Shown: in pieces, positions 46,030 through 55,972 of the stretch | Numbering within the stretch: position 1 is the first letter of the stretch | Layout of the letters: the number at the start of each line of letters is the position of its first letter | From: CAWGMT01 sp963823675 | GTDB taxonomy: Bacteria > Planctomycetota > Planctomycetia > Isosphaerales > Isosphaeraceae | DNA length: 64,000 bases | Assembly (NCBI GenBank): GCA_963823675.1 | Contig: CAWGMT010000012.1 | Location: 930,001-994,000, forward strand | Direction of reading: 5' to 3' | Translations under genes and position numbers: made by a program | Notes under the pieces: generated by a model | The model's database searches: none | What the model saw: only the letters and a program-made list of their open reading frames with translations | What the model was told of the DNA's origin: nothing

Positions 46030-49000
46030 TCACTCCGCCCCGTTCTCCTCTTCCTCCTTTTTCTCCCAGCCGGCGTCCGGAGGGGGATCGGAATTGGGTT
46101 GATGGGCCGAATTGTGTCGGGCCATGCGCTCGGCGACATCCTTGGCCGAATCCTTGACAAGCAGTGTATACATCACTGGCAGCACGAACAGCGTGGCTGG
46201 CTCGCCGGCCAGCAGTCCGCCCAGGATCGCTCGGGCCAGCGGGGCATTGGCCTCGCTGCCTCGCTCCAGAGCCAAGGCTCCCGGGAATCAAGGCGAAGAA
46301 GGCGGCCAGGGCCGTCATCGTGATCGGGCGGACGCGCAGTCTGGCCGCCTTGCGGATCGCCTGCGTGCGGCGTCAGCCCCTCATGCCGGCGCAGCTCCTG
46401 GGCGTAGTCGGTCATCAGCACCGAGTTGGCCACCTTGATGCCGACGATGAAGATGAAGCCCAAGAGCGACTGCACGTTGACCGCCGATCCCGTGACGTAG
46501 AGCATCGGCATGATGCCGATCAAGCAGAGCGGGACGATCGACATGACCGAGAGCGGCACCACGAACGACTTGTCGAGCCCGACCATCAAGAAATAGATCA
46601 GCAGCGAGGCCAGCGTCAGTCCCACCGCCAGGCTGTTGAAGGTGTCCTTCATCCGCAGGTACTCGCCGGAGAGGACGATCTTGGAGCCCGGCAGGCGCCG
46701 TTTTTCCTTGCTGGCGGGGTCGAAGGGTGCCCAGTATGTCCCGGTTTCGTCTTTCTCGAAGGTGCCGAACTTGTCCAGGACACGGGCGACGTCGTCGGAG
46801 ACGTGCCCCAGGTCGCGCCCGTAGACGCCCATCGTCAGCTCGATGGTCGGCTGGATGTTGTAGTGCGTGACTTCGGTCGGAACGCTCTTCTTCTCGACCG
46901 TGACGACGTTCCGCAGCGGGATCGGCGTCTTGGGAATGTCGGGCCGCGACGTCGTGACCGGGATATCCAGCATGGTATCGATCGACTTGATGTCCTGCTC
47001 GTAATACTGGACGCCCGACGAAGTACTGGTTCTTGCTTACGGGGTCGATCCAGAAATTGCGCTTGTTGAACGAGATGCTCGAGTTGAAGGCGGCGACGAC
47101 GTTCTTCATCACGTCGTCCTGGGTCAGCCCGAGTTCGGCCGCCTTGGCGCGATCGACCTTGATCAGATATTCCGGATAATCCAGCCGCTGGATGATCCGC
47201 GCGTCGACCACGCCGTCGATCTTCTTGACCTCGCCTTTGATCGCCGTGGCGATCTTGTGCGCGATCTCCTGGTTCTTGCCGGTGACGCGGATGCTGATCG
47301 GCGTCGACTCGCCCTTCGTTCATCGCCGAGCGGACCATGCCGCCGGCATCGAAGGCGAACTCCAGGTCGCTGAATCGCGGCTCGTCCGCGAAAGCCGTGC
47401 GCAGGATATGAACGTACTCCTGCGCCGACTTCGTCCGCTCGGCGTGAAAGCTGGATCTTGACCACGGCGTCCATCGGGCCGGCGTTCAGGCGTGTAGGCG
47501 GCCGACCAGTCGGAGGTGACGCCGATCTCCGAGAGGACGAGCTGGAGGTCTTCGGGCTCGATCTTCTTGCGCACGAAGTCCTCGACCTCCTTGATGCGCT
47601 TCTCGGTCTCCTCGATGCGCAGGCCGCTGTGCGCCCGGACGTACATCTCGAACGCGCCGGCATCGACCTCGGGGAAGAACTCGCGGCGCATGATCGGCCA
47701 GAGAACGGCGATCGTCGCCACCAGGAGCCCGTAGCCGACGCAGATCGTCAAGACCCGATGTCGGAGCACGACGTCGAGGCCCCGGACGTAATACTCGATG
47801 CCGCTCGTCGATCATCTGCTCCCAGCGCGCGAACGCCCGGCGCACCGCATGCCGGCCCGGCGGACGCCCGTGCCGTTGCCGTTGATCTGGAAGGTCTCGG
47901 GCTTCGAGGGCTCGGGGCTTGACGCTTCATGCCCATGCTCGCCGCCGTGCCCCGCCGTGCTCGCCGTGCGCACTGCCATGTCCGGCCGCCGTGCGCCTTG
48001 AGCCAGAACGCGCTAGCACGCAGGCACCAGGGTCCGCGACAGGATATACGCGGCGATCATCGAGAACGCCACGGCCATCGCCATCGGCTTGAACAGGAAC
48101 TGGCCCAGGCCCGGCGTGAAGACCAGCGGCGAGAGCACCAGGAACGTGCAGAGCGTCGAGACCAGTTCGGGCATGGCGACCTCGCTGGCGCCCAGGAACG
48201 CCGCTTCGTGCGGTGTTCGCGCCCAAGCCCAGGTGCCGGTGCGTGTTCTCCAGGCAGATGATGGCGCTGTCGATCATCGGGCCGATCGCCAGCGTCATGC
48301 CGGCCAGCGTCATGACGTTGATCGTCTGGCCCGCGAAATAGAGAGCCGCCGACGAGGCCATGATCGAGATCGGCAGCGTCATGATGGCGATCGCCGTCAT
48401 CCGCATCTCGCCCAGGAACATCAGGATGACCAGCGAGCAGAGGATGGCGCCGAGCACGCCCTCCTGCACCAGGGCCGTGATCGAGCTCTTGACGTAGACC
48501 GACTGGTCCATCACCAGCTTGAGGTTGATGCCCGGTGCGCGTGCAGCCGCTCCTCGAAGTCCTTGAGCGACGTCGCCGAGCGTGCTGACACGACGCTCAG
48601 CGTGCTGGCACCGAGCTGGCGGTAGACCGGGATGTAGACCTCGCGCTTGCCATTGACGCGGACGACGTTGGTCTGGATGTAATTGGCGTCCCTGGGCGTG
48701 GCGACGTCGCCGCAGGTAGACGCGTGCGCCCGTTCTCGTACCGCAGGGGGATGTCGCCCATGTCCGCGACGTTCTCGTACATCGAGTTGGAGTCGAGCAC
48801 GTAGTCGATATCGCCGAACTTGGCGTCGCCGCTGGGCAAGAAGACGTTGGAGGCGTCGAGCGGCCTTCATCACGTCGACCGGCGACAAGCTTGCGCGCCT
48901 GCATCTTGCTGGCGATCGAGGTAGGCCATGACCGCGCGGATCTTGCCGCCGAAGACCACCGGCGCCACGGCGCCCGGGATGGCCATGATCATGTTGCGGA

Positions 49001-49497
49001 CTTCGTAGCGGCCCACGTCGTAGAGCACCGACTCGTTGTTGGCCGGGTCGGGGCTGTCGACGGCGACCACGCAGACGGGCGTCATGGCCGTCGGGTCGAA
49101 CGGAAGCACGACCGGCGGCAGCGTGCCCGGCGGCAGGTTGGGGATCACCGCCAGCGACAGCGAGTTGACCTGCGTCAAGCGCCCCGTTGGGATCGACGTC
49201 GCCCTGGAAGTAGTTGCGGACGATGCTGGCGCCGATGATCGACCGCGATTCCTGCCGCAGCGTGCCGTTGGCCTGGCCGGTCCAGCGCTCCATCCGGTTG
49301 GTGATGTCGTTGGCGATGCTGTTGGCCGACATGCCGCCGTAAAAGGTCAACGTCTGCACCGCCGGGCTCTTGAAGACCGGCAGGATGTCGATCGGGATCA
49401 TCGTCAGAGCTGAGAGCACGCCCAGCACGATGAACGTGAGCGACATGACCGTCACGGCATAGGGATTACCGAGCGATGCTCGTATCAACCCGTTCAT
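46030..49497 (-). CDS. RND family efflux pump inner-membrane protein with more than ten indels
   Basis: Proton-driven exporter of the AcrB/CusA superfamily, about 1,150 residues across the breaks. The N-terminus MNGLIRASLGNPYAVTVMSL leads to the first membrane helix and PVFKSPAVQTLTFYGG; then LTQVNSLSLAVIPNLPPG, the helix block ILCSLVILMFLGEMRMTAIA, MTLAGMTLAIGPMIDSAI, later RREFFPEVDAGAFEMYVRAH and, near the end, IFIVGIKVANSVLMTDYAQE. Frame slips occur near 49,173, 48,920, 48,890, 48,715, 48,540, 48,213, 47,810, 47,490, 47,310, 47,019, 46,365 and 46,272, nearly all one extra base. The pump partners are likely the TolC-type proteins at 50-54 kb and the HlyD adaptor at 56 kb. Confidence 0.88.
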
Positions 49498-49512
49498 CGC
49501 GAGAACCCCTCA

Positions 49513-49572
49513 AGAACGTGGTGCAGGCGTCCCGCCTGCCGGTACGGGGAACGCAGGCGGGACGCCTGCGCC
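49513..49572. repeat. GTGCAGGCGTCCCGCCTGCC palindromic repeat
   Basis: Perfect 17-base arms GCAGGCGTCCCGCCTGC (49,523-49,539) and GCAGGCGGGACGCCTGC (49,553-49,569) around GGTACGGGGAACG-type loop. Same family as 35,233-35,330. Confidence 0.85.
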
Positions 49573-49617
49573 AAAGCGGCGACCTTGCCAAACTTATCTT
49601 GGCGCGGCGCCTCAGGC

Positions 49618-49790
49618 AGGGCGAAAAAATAAACGGAGCATTTGTTTCTCGTGATACAGCCACCCTCGGCTGTCGTCTGTCCGGACAGCCGAGGGCGGCT
49701 GTTCCACATTCGAGCATCTTTTTCTTGTGGGACAGCCGCCTCGGCTGTCATCTGTCTGGACTGCCGAGGGTGGCTGTCCCACATTCGCGC
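49618..49790. repeat. GGGACAGCCGCCCTCGGCTGTC palindromic repeat, two copies in tandem
   Basis: A leader GCGAAAAAATAAACGGAGCA is followed by two hairpin units (CAGCCACCCTCGGCTGTCGT...GACAGCCGAGGG, then GACAGCCGCCTCGGCTGTC...GCCGAGGGTGGCTGTC). Leader and hairpin both recur at 57,531-57,628, so they form one ~100-base element. Confidence 0.85.
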
Positions 49791-50308
49791 CGGCACGGAA
49801 TGATCAAGCTCCCTGGCGCAGACGCACACGGGCGCTTCGCGGCCACGCTAACAGCGCAACGGGTGGGCGGGACCGGGACCACCGACGGAATGAGGAGAGG
49901 TCGCAACGGGAGGCGAATGTGTCAACGAAGCCGCTGATGCAGTGCGATCGGCGTGGCAAGGTCCGCAATCTGAAGGCTGGCGATTCTTGATGCTCGAAGC
50001 GGGAACCGGAGCGACTCTCGAGCTAGGCACACGGAGCCGTTGTGGAGTGCGCGGCAGAAATGACGTGGAACCGTGAATACTCGAAGCGGCAACGCCCGTC
50101 TTGACGAAGACGTAGCGCGGAACCGTCGAGAGCGAAACTCCCAACCAGGCTGCGAACAGGATCCGCGGTAAACGTGACTGCATCGATTTGGGGGACCAGC
50201 GTCCGTCCCGCGCCCTTGTGAGTCAACCAGGCCCGACGCCAGTCATCATAGCCGGCCTCACCGATAATATCACTAATTTCGTGCCAACCGCCAGCCGATC
50301 TTAAGCTG

Positions 50309-52146
50309 ATGAGTCAAGAAGTGCGCGGCACCGTCGTCGGCAAGTCGCGAACCGGGGAGGATAAGGTGAAGCGTTGCCATAGGTTGGGATGGGCCGCCGG
50401 GTTGCTGCAATTCGCGGCGATCTGGATCGGGTCGACGATCGGCCGGGCACAGACGGGCCAGCCCGCGGCCGATGATCCGGCCCGGCATGCACAACTGGAG
50501 CCGTTACGTTTTCGCCAACCGGACCGCACGAACAATGGCCGGGGACTGGCGCCGCTTCCTCTGACTCCGCCGACGATCCTCGCGTTCGAGGTCCAGCCGA
50601 TCGACCTGACCTCGGCCTTGCGTTTAGCCGGCGTGCAGAACCCGGAGCTGAACGTGGCCCGCCGGCGAATCCTGGAAGCCGTCGCGGAACGGCAGCTCGC
50701 CGCCGCCTACTTCCTGCCATCCATCAATCCGGGCTTCAATTACGATACGCACAGCGGCGTGTTGCAGCAATCCAATGGCAACATTCTGTCCGTCAATCGG
50801 TCGGCGGTCTACGTCGGGGCTGGCGCCAATGCGGTCGCGGCGGGTACCGTGAACATACCGGGCGTGTATCTGGCCGAAAACGTCGGCCTGGGGGTTTTCA
50901 ACTACCTGGCCAGCAAGCAAGTCGTCTACCAGCGCGAATTTGAAACGCTGGCGGTGCGCAACCAGGTCTTGCTCCAGGTGACGTTGGCTTATAGCGAGCT
51001 CTTGCGCGCCGAAGGCCGCGCGCGGTCCAAACCCAGGCGCGCGACGAAGCGCGCGTGATCGCACGGCTGACCCGCCAATATGCCGAACAGGGCCAGGGAC
51101 GGATCGCCGACGCCAATCGAGCGGCAACCCAGCTCGCGCGCCGGGAGGCCTACATCAAGGCGGCTGAAGCCGAGGTGCTCACGGCCTCGGCGCAGCTTTG
51201 CCGGGTCTTGAACCTCGATCCCTCGATCCGGCTGCACCCGATCGACGCCTACGTGGTGCCCCAGCCGATCGTGCCCGATCCGATTGCGGTCGCGGAGCTG
51301 ATCGCCACCGGGCTCTTGAATCGGCCCGAGCTGGCGGCACAGCGGGCCGCCATCCAATCGGCTCTGTACATGCTGGACGGGGCGAAGGTTTTGCCGTTCT
51401 CGCCAACCGTTCTGCTCGGTTTCAGCGCGGGCGGGTTCGGCGGCGGCAGCAACCTGGTTCGCCCTCTGTTCGGTGGATTCAGCGGCCGCGAGGACCTCGA
51501 CGCCATCGCCTTCTGGACGATTCAAAACCTGGGAGTGGGCAACCTCGCTCTCATCAAAGTCGCATCGGCCCGGATGCAGATCGCGGAATTTCACCAGGTC
51601 GAGCTGCTCAATATGGTCCGCGCGCAGGTCGCCGAGGCCTACGCCAAGGCTCACGCACGCTATGCCCAGATCGGCACGTATGAAGAGGGCGTTCGCGCCG
51701 GCTATCTCGCTTATCACGAAGACCTGATCCGGATCAGGGCGATGGGCGGCCCGGAGGAGCACAACGTGCTCCCGATCGAGCTTTTGAACAGCTTCGACTT
51801 GCTGGCAAGCGCGCGGCTCGACTACCTGGACGCCATCGTCAACTACAACCGGGCCCAGTTCGAGATGTGGGTCGCCCTGGGCCAGCCTCCCGCGAATTTC
51901 CTGGCCCACCCCGTGCCTGTCGAGGGGGTCGTTCCCGGCGACGTTCCGCAATATCCCCCGGCGCCTTCTGGACCGACCGTACCGTCGGCTTCAAACGGAC
52001 CGCTGCCGCCGCCAAAGATCGCGACAGCGAGCTCAGACCAGCCTTCTGCCCGCGCCGCCTTGGGGCGCGCCGACCCGATCAAGCCGTCAAGCCCGATTCC
52101 TCCGCCCGCCGATGTCGCAAGCCGGTTGGGCGCTGGGAATCAATAG
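50309..52146 (+). CDS. TolC-family outer-membrane efflux protein (one frameshift)
   Basis: Outer-membrane channel of a tripartite efflux system. ATG 50309 gives a long N-terminus with the hydrophobic signal LLQFAAIWIGSTIGRAQ. The first half has VQNPELNVARRRILEAVAER and LPSINPGFNYDTHSGVLQQS; near 51,030 a one-base slip joins LLRAEGR to ARDEARVIARLTRQYAEQGQ. The second half repeats the helical hairpin (REAYIKAAEAEVLTASAQLC, FSAGGFGGGSNLVRPLFG) and ends with a Pro-rich tail. It is 37 bases upstream of a second, similar gene with which it shares the NxGVLQxS...GxGxxxVxAGTxxIPGV segment. Confidence 0.85.
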
Positions 52147-52182
52147 GATACGGGATGTTTCCAGGCGATCGAGGATTGGTCG

Positions 52183-53934
52183 ATGCACTTATCTTTCGTC
52201 GCGGCAACCGGGAACCGCCCCGGCGTCCTTGTGCCTCTGCGATTGACACTGGCATCGCTTTGCCTCGTCTTGATCGCGGGGTGCGTTGCCGATCAAACGA
52301 CGCGCCGCCTTGAGTCGGCGTACCCATCGTCGCCCGATGCGCCCTTGCGAAGAGCCGATTCGGATCCGGGTCAGATCGACGCCGGCGGCGTCCCCTTGCC
52401 CCCATCGACCGGCGCATCTTCCACAGTGTCAAGCAGCACGCGCCAGCCGCTGCCACTGCCCCTGCCCGCGAGCGGGTCGGCCCCTCCGACGGCTTCGAGG
52501 TTTCCGCCTGGTCGAACGCGCCCGGACCCTGATGTCAGGACCGTCGGCGACCAGCAAGCGGTCGCGGTGCCATCGCGACCGGTCATTCCGCCGCCGTCGG
52601 GGGAATATCCGATCGACCTGGCCACCGCCCTCAAGCTGGCGGACGTGTCGAACCCCACGATCGGGGCAGCCCGGACCATGATCCTCGAAGCGCTCGGAAT
52701 GCAGATGACCGCACGCAGTCTCTTGCTCCCCTCGCTGAATTCGGGCGCCAGCTACCACGGCCAGAACGGTGTCTTGCAACGATCATCGGGCAAGATCATC
52801 CAGGTTTCCCAGCAATCGCTCTATATCGGTTCCGGCGCCAGCGTGGTCACGGCCGGGACGATGTCGATTCCGGGCGTCAATATCTTCACACCGCTTTCCG
52901 ACGGGTGGTTCGAGCCGCTGGTGGCCCGGCAGCGGCTGATCGGCGCCCAGTTCCATGCGAGCGCCACGGCCAACGAGATCCTGCTCGACGTGGCGCTTCT
53001 GGACCTGGAGTTGCTCGGCAATCAGGCAATCCTCGCAGCCCAGCGGCTGTCGGAATCGCAGGCCTACGAGATCGTCAAGATCACGGGTGATTTCGCCGCG
53101 ACCGGCGAGGGGCGCAAGGCCGATGCCGAGCGAGCCAAGGCCGAGTGGCGGATTCGACGCGCCGACGTTTTGAAAGCCGAGGAGGCGGTCGCGGTCACCG
53201 CGGCCAGGCTGGCCAACCGGCTCAATCTCGACCCCGCGGTGAGGCTCACAGCCGTCGGCGGTCCGCTGGTTCCGATCGAGCTTCTGGACCTCGGTGCGCC
53301 TCCGCAGGAATTGATCCAGCTCGCCTTGCAGTACAGGCCCGATCTCGCCGCGCGAGCCGCCGCGATCGCCGAAGCCGAAGCCCGCCGCAAGGAGGAGATC
53401 GGACGGCCCCTCTTGCCCACGCTCTGGCTCGGCTATAGCGGGGGATCATTCGGCGGCGGCAGCAACCTCGTGCCGCCCCTCCTGGGCAAATTCGCCGGCC
53501 GGAGCGACTTCGACGTTGTCGTCTACTGGACGCTCTTCAACATGGGGGCGGGCAACCTTGCACTGATCAAGGAGCGCGATGCCCAGATCGGCCAAGCAAT
53601 CGCCGAACGGCAGCGCACCATCAACCGCGCTCGCAGCGAAGTCATGTCGGCCCTGGCCGATGGCCGCGCCGCCGTCGGCGAAATCGAGATGGCCCGCCGC
53701 GAGATCGTATCGTCAGACCATGGGTTCCATGAAGACCTCGACCGCAGCCGGAACAACCTGGGTCATCCGATCGAGGTGATCAACAGCCTGAACCTGCTGG
53801 CCGACGCGCGGGTCAACCTGGTGAAGGCCCTCGTCACCTACGACAAGGCCCAGTTTCGCTTATGGGTCGCGCTCGGCTCGCCCCCGCCGCTCGTCGAAAC
53901 CGGCGGCCCGGCCGGCGGTTCCCCGGCTCGATAG
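52183..53934 (+). CDS. TolC-family outer-membrane lipoprotein
   Basis: 583 residues. Signal sequence ending LCLVLIAGC gives a lipidated Cys. A Pro/Ser-rich linker to about residue 140 is followed by the OEP domain: LADVSNPTIGAARTMILEAL, LLLPSLNSGASYHGQNGVLQ, and the second hairpin RKADAERAKAEWRIRRADVL, LWLGYSGGSFGGGSNLVPPL, NMGAGNLALIKERDAQIGQA. Intact. Closely similar to the gene just upstream; the two probably arose by duplication and are co-transcribed. The inner-membrane partner is likely the RND pump encoded divergently. Confidence 0.9.
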   Translation: MHLSFVAATGNRPGVLVPLRLTLASLCLVLIAGCVADQTTRRLESAYPSSPDAPLRRADSDPGQIDAGGVPLPPSTGASSTVSSSTRQPLPLPLPASGSAPPTASRFPPGRTRPDPDVRTVGDQQAVAVPSRPVIPPPSGEYPIDLATALKLADVSNPTIGAARTMILEALGMQMTARSLLLPSLNSGASYHGQNGVLQRSSGKIIQVSQQSLYIGSGASVVTAGTMSIPGVNIFTPLSDGWFEPLVARQRLIGAQFHASATANEILLDVALLDLELLGNQAILAAQRLSESQAYEIVKITGDFAATGEGRKADAERAKAEWRIRRADVLKAEEAVAVTAARLANRLNLDPAVRLTAVGGPLVPIELLDLGAPPQELIQLALQYRPDLAARAAAIAEAEARRKEEIGRPLLPTLWLGYSGGSFGGGSNLVPPLLGKFAGRSDFDVVVYWTLFNMGAGNLALIKERDAQIGQAIAERQRTINRARSEVMSALADGRAAVGEIEMARREIVSSDHGFHEDLDRSRNNLGHPIEVINSLNLLADARVNLVKALVTYDKAQFRLWVALGSPPPLVETGGPAGGSPAR

Positions 53935-54010
53935 ACGAACGTGCACGATGGCGGGAGGGCGGCACGTCCCGATTCGCCGGGCGCAAGCCAGCTAGGGAAG
54001 AGAGCCGGGC

Positions 54011-54952
54011 TCATTTCAGCTTCGATCCCGGCGCGGCATAGGGAATCCAGAAAATGGGGTAGGCGCGAATCAATTCCTTGCCAAACGGATTGAGGATCAG
54101 GAGATCGTTCTGATTAACGCCCGATGAGTTCTTGGACTGGATGAAGAAGTAACCCTGCGCGTTGGTCGGCACGGCTGCGCCGGTGAAGGTGAAGTCCTGG
54201 CCGCTGGAATCCTCGATCACCAGGCTTCCCGGGGTTGTGTGGCCCACGATCGTGACGTCCTGCTTGAAAGTCGAGCCGCCCGAGTTCTTGGATGCCGCGT
54301 ACTGAGCCTGATCGGTAGGCTGGAGATTGACCACGGCCGTGAGCGGCTGGTCGGGAGTCAGCGGCGTCATGTTGTGCTCGAGCGCCCTGGCGTCGTCAAG
54401 ATTGACCGTTCCATTCAGGTTGAAATCGGCCGCGGCATTGTACGCGGGCTGGCCGACGTGTGAGCCGTACGCAGCGGCGAAGAGCTGCAAGTCAGCCAGA
54501 TTCACGACGCCGTCGCCATTCACGTCGCCGGGCAGCGTCGCGGCGAAAGTAAACGAGCCGGTCGTGTGATGCTCGCCGGCGACCACGACGGTCAACGGCC
54601 CGGGCTGATTGACGTTGACGAACACGGCCGCCACATTTGTTCGGCCCGCGACGTAAGGCCGGCCCGGCTGAAGCGACACTTTCTGCCCGTTGCCCTCCTC
54701 GACGGCCACGATCCGAGGAACGATCGTGCTGCCAGGCGCAGGTTGAACGAAAACCCCCAAGAGAGTGTTGAGCTGGCCGACCGTCAGGTTTCCGGCAGCG
54801 ACCGTGACCGAAGCCGAGCCCACCGCACCGGGTTGAGCCACGGTTCCCACGCTGGTGCCTATCGTGTTGATAGGCCAAGCGCCGCTCAGTTGCAGCCGGC
54901 GCTCCAGCGGTTCGATCGAAGGTTGATTGCGCATCCGGTGATGGCGAACCAT
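54011..54952 (-). CDS. secreted dockerin type I repeat protein
   Basis: Exported protein from ATG 54952 with the planctomycete N-terminal motif SIEPLERRLQLS. Residues 180-250 hold a dockerin-like pair of calcium loops, GDVNGDGVVNLADLQLF and DFNLNGTVNLDDARALEHN. The flanking parts are beta-rich without recognised domains (TVGQLNTLLGVFVQPAPGST, DVTIVGHTTPGSLVIEDSSG). Dockerins outside cellulosomes probably mediate protein-protein contacts at the cell surface; no cohesin is in the window. Intact, 313 residues. Confidence 0.85.
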   Translation of the reverse strand: MVRHHRMRNQPSIEPLERRLQLSGAWPINTIGTSVGTVAQPGAVGSASVTVAAGNLTVGQLNTLLGVFVQPAPGSTIVPRIVAVEEGNGQKVSLQPGRPYVAGRTNVAAVFVNVNQPGPLTVVVAGEHHTTGSFTFAATLPGDVNGDGVVNLADLQLFAAAYGSHVGQPAYNAAADFNLNGTVNLDDARALEHNMTPLTPDQPLTAVVNLQPTDQAQYAASKNSGGSTFKQDVTIVGHTTPGSLVIEDSSGQDFTFTGAAVPTNAQGYFFIQSKNSSGVNQNDLLILNPFGKELIRAYPIFWIPYAAPGSKLK

Positions 54953-55158
54953 GGCGATCCTCCATGACCGCGTGCAGCACGAAGCGAAACCGGGGACATC
55001 CGTTTCTTGTTTTCGGCATTCGATCGGCCGAGACTTCATCCCGCAGAATGTTGCGATCAGGACATTCGGCGGGGACGGTCAGCGGGATATCGAATACCGA
55101 GCCCGCGCGCGGATACAATCGATGCGAAGGTGTTTCTCTTGGCGGGGAGGGAGATGCC

Positions 55159-55926
55159 GTGCCGATTCACGACTGGACTCGGGTTGACGCGGGCCTGTTT
55201 CATGATTTCCATCAAGGCTGGATCGTTAACTTGCGCAACGCGCTCAATCGGGGATTGCTCCCGCCCGATTATTTCGCGCTCGCCGAACAGACGATCCGGG
55301 GACCGATTCCCGATGTCTTGACGTTGCGTATGTCTCCGGGGCGTGACGACGAACCAGCCGGTGGAGCGGCGCCGGGGCTGGCGGTGGCCGCCGTGCCGCC
55401 GCGCGCCCGACTCGTCCGGCGATCTGAAGGCGAGGCCTATGTGCGCAAGGCGGACCGCATCACCGTGCGCCACCGACATGGCCAGATCGTCGCCGTGGTC
55501 GAGATCGTTTCTCCCGGCAACAAGGCTAGCAATCACGAGCTGCGCACGTGCGTCGAGAAAACGTCGAACCTGATCGGACAAGGCGTGCACGTCCTGGTAA
55601 TCGACCTGTTCCCGCCCAACGAGCGCGTCCCTCAGGGCATGCACAAAGCCATCTGGGACGAATTCGAGGAGGAGGATTTCGAGCTTGCGGCTGACAAGCC
55701 GCTGGTCCTCGCGGCCTACGATGCAGGCCCCCCAGTACTCGCATATGTCGAAACGGTCGCGGTTGGCGATATACTGCCCGACATGCCGCTCTTTCTCAAG
55801 CCCGAGTTCTACGTCCCGGCCCCGCTAGCGGCCACATATCAAGCGACCTGGGAAGACTTTCCCGCGCCGCTCAAGAGGCTGCTGGAGCCGGCGGCGGGAA
55901 TTGGCCCCGGCACGGATGGAGGATGA
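55159..55926 (+). CDS. DUF4058 family protein
   Basis: 255 residues from GTG 55159 (VPIHDWTRVDAGLFHDFHQG), the characteristic N-terminus of DUF4058, preceded by the ribosome binding site GGAGGGAG at 55,146-55,153. Later blocks are VVEIVSPGNKASNHELR, VHVLVIDLFPPNERVPQGMH and AYDAGPPVLAYVETVAVGD. The family is widespread in planctomycetes and has a nuclease-like fold pattern related to Uma2, but its role is unknown. Upstream codons in the same frame to 54,964 lack that family signature. Confidence 0.85.
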   Translation: MPIHDWTRVDAGLFHDFHQGWIVNLRNALNRGLLPPDYFALAEQTIRGPIPDVLTLRMSPGRDDEPAGGAAPGLAVAAVPPRARLVRRSEGEAYVRKADRITVRHRHGQIVAVVEIVSPGNKASNHELRTCVEKTSNLIGQGVHVLVIDLFPPNERVPQGMHKAIWDEFEEEDFELAADKPLVLAAYDAGPPVLAYVETVAVGDILPDMPLFLKPEFYVPAPLAATYQATWEDFPAPLKRLLEPAAGIGPGTDGG

Positions 55927-55972
55927 GCGGGCGCGGCGCGGTCCAAGGTCGGTCGGGCTCGCGACGCGGTGC

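Larger units (their letters stand above)
49498..50308. other. intergenic, about 810 bases, two palindromic repeat families, no gene seen
   Basis: Divergent spacer between the RND gene and the first TolC-type gene, therefore holding both promoters. Its left half is filled by repeats at 49,513-49,572 and 49,618-49,790. The rest (49,800-50,300) shows no credible frame. Confidence 0.5.
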
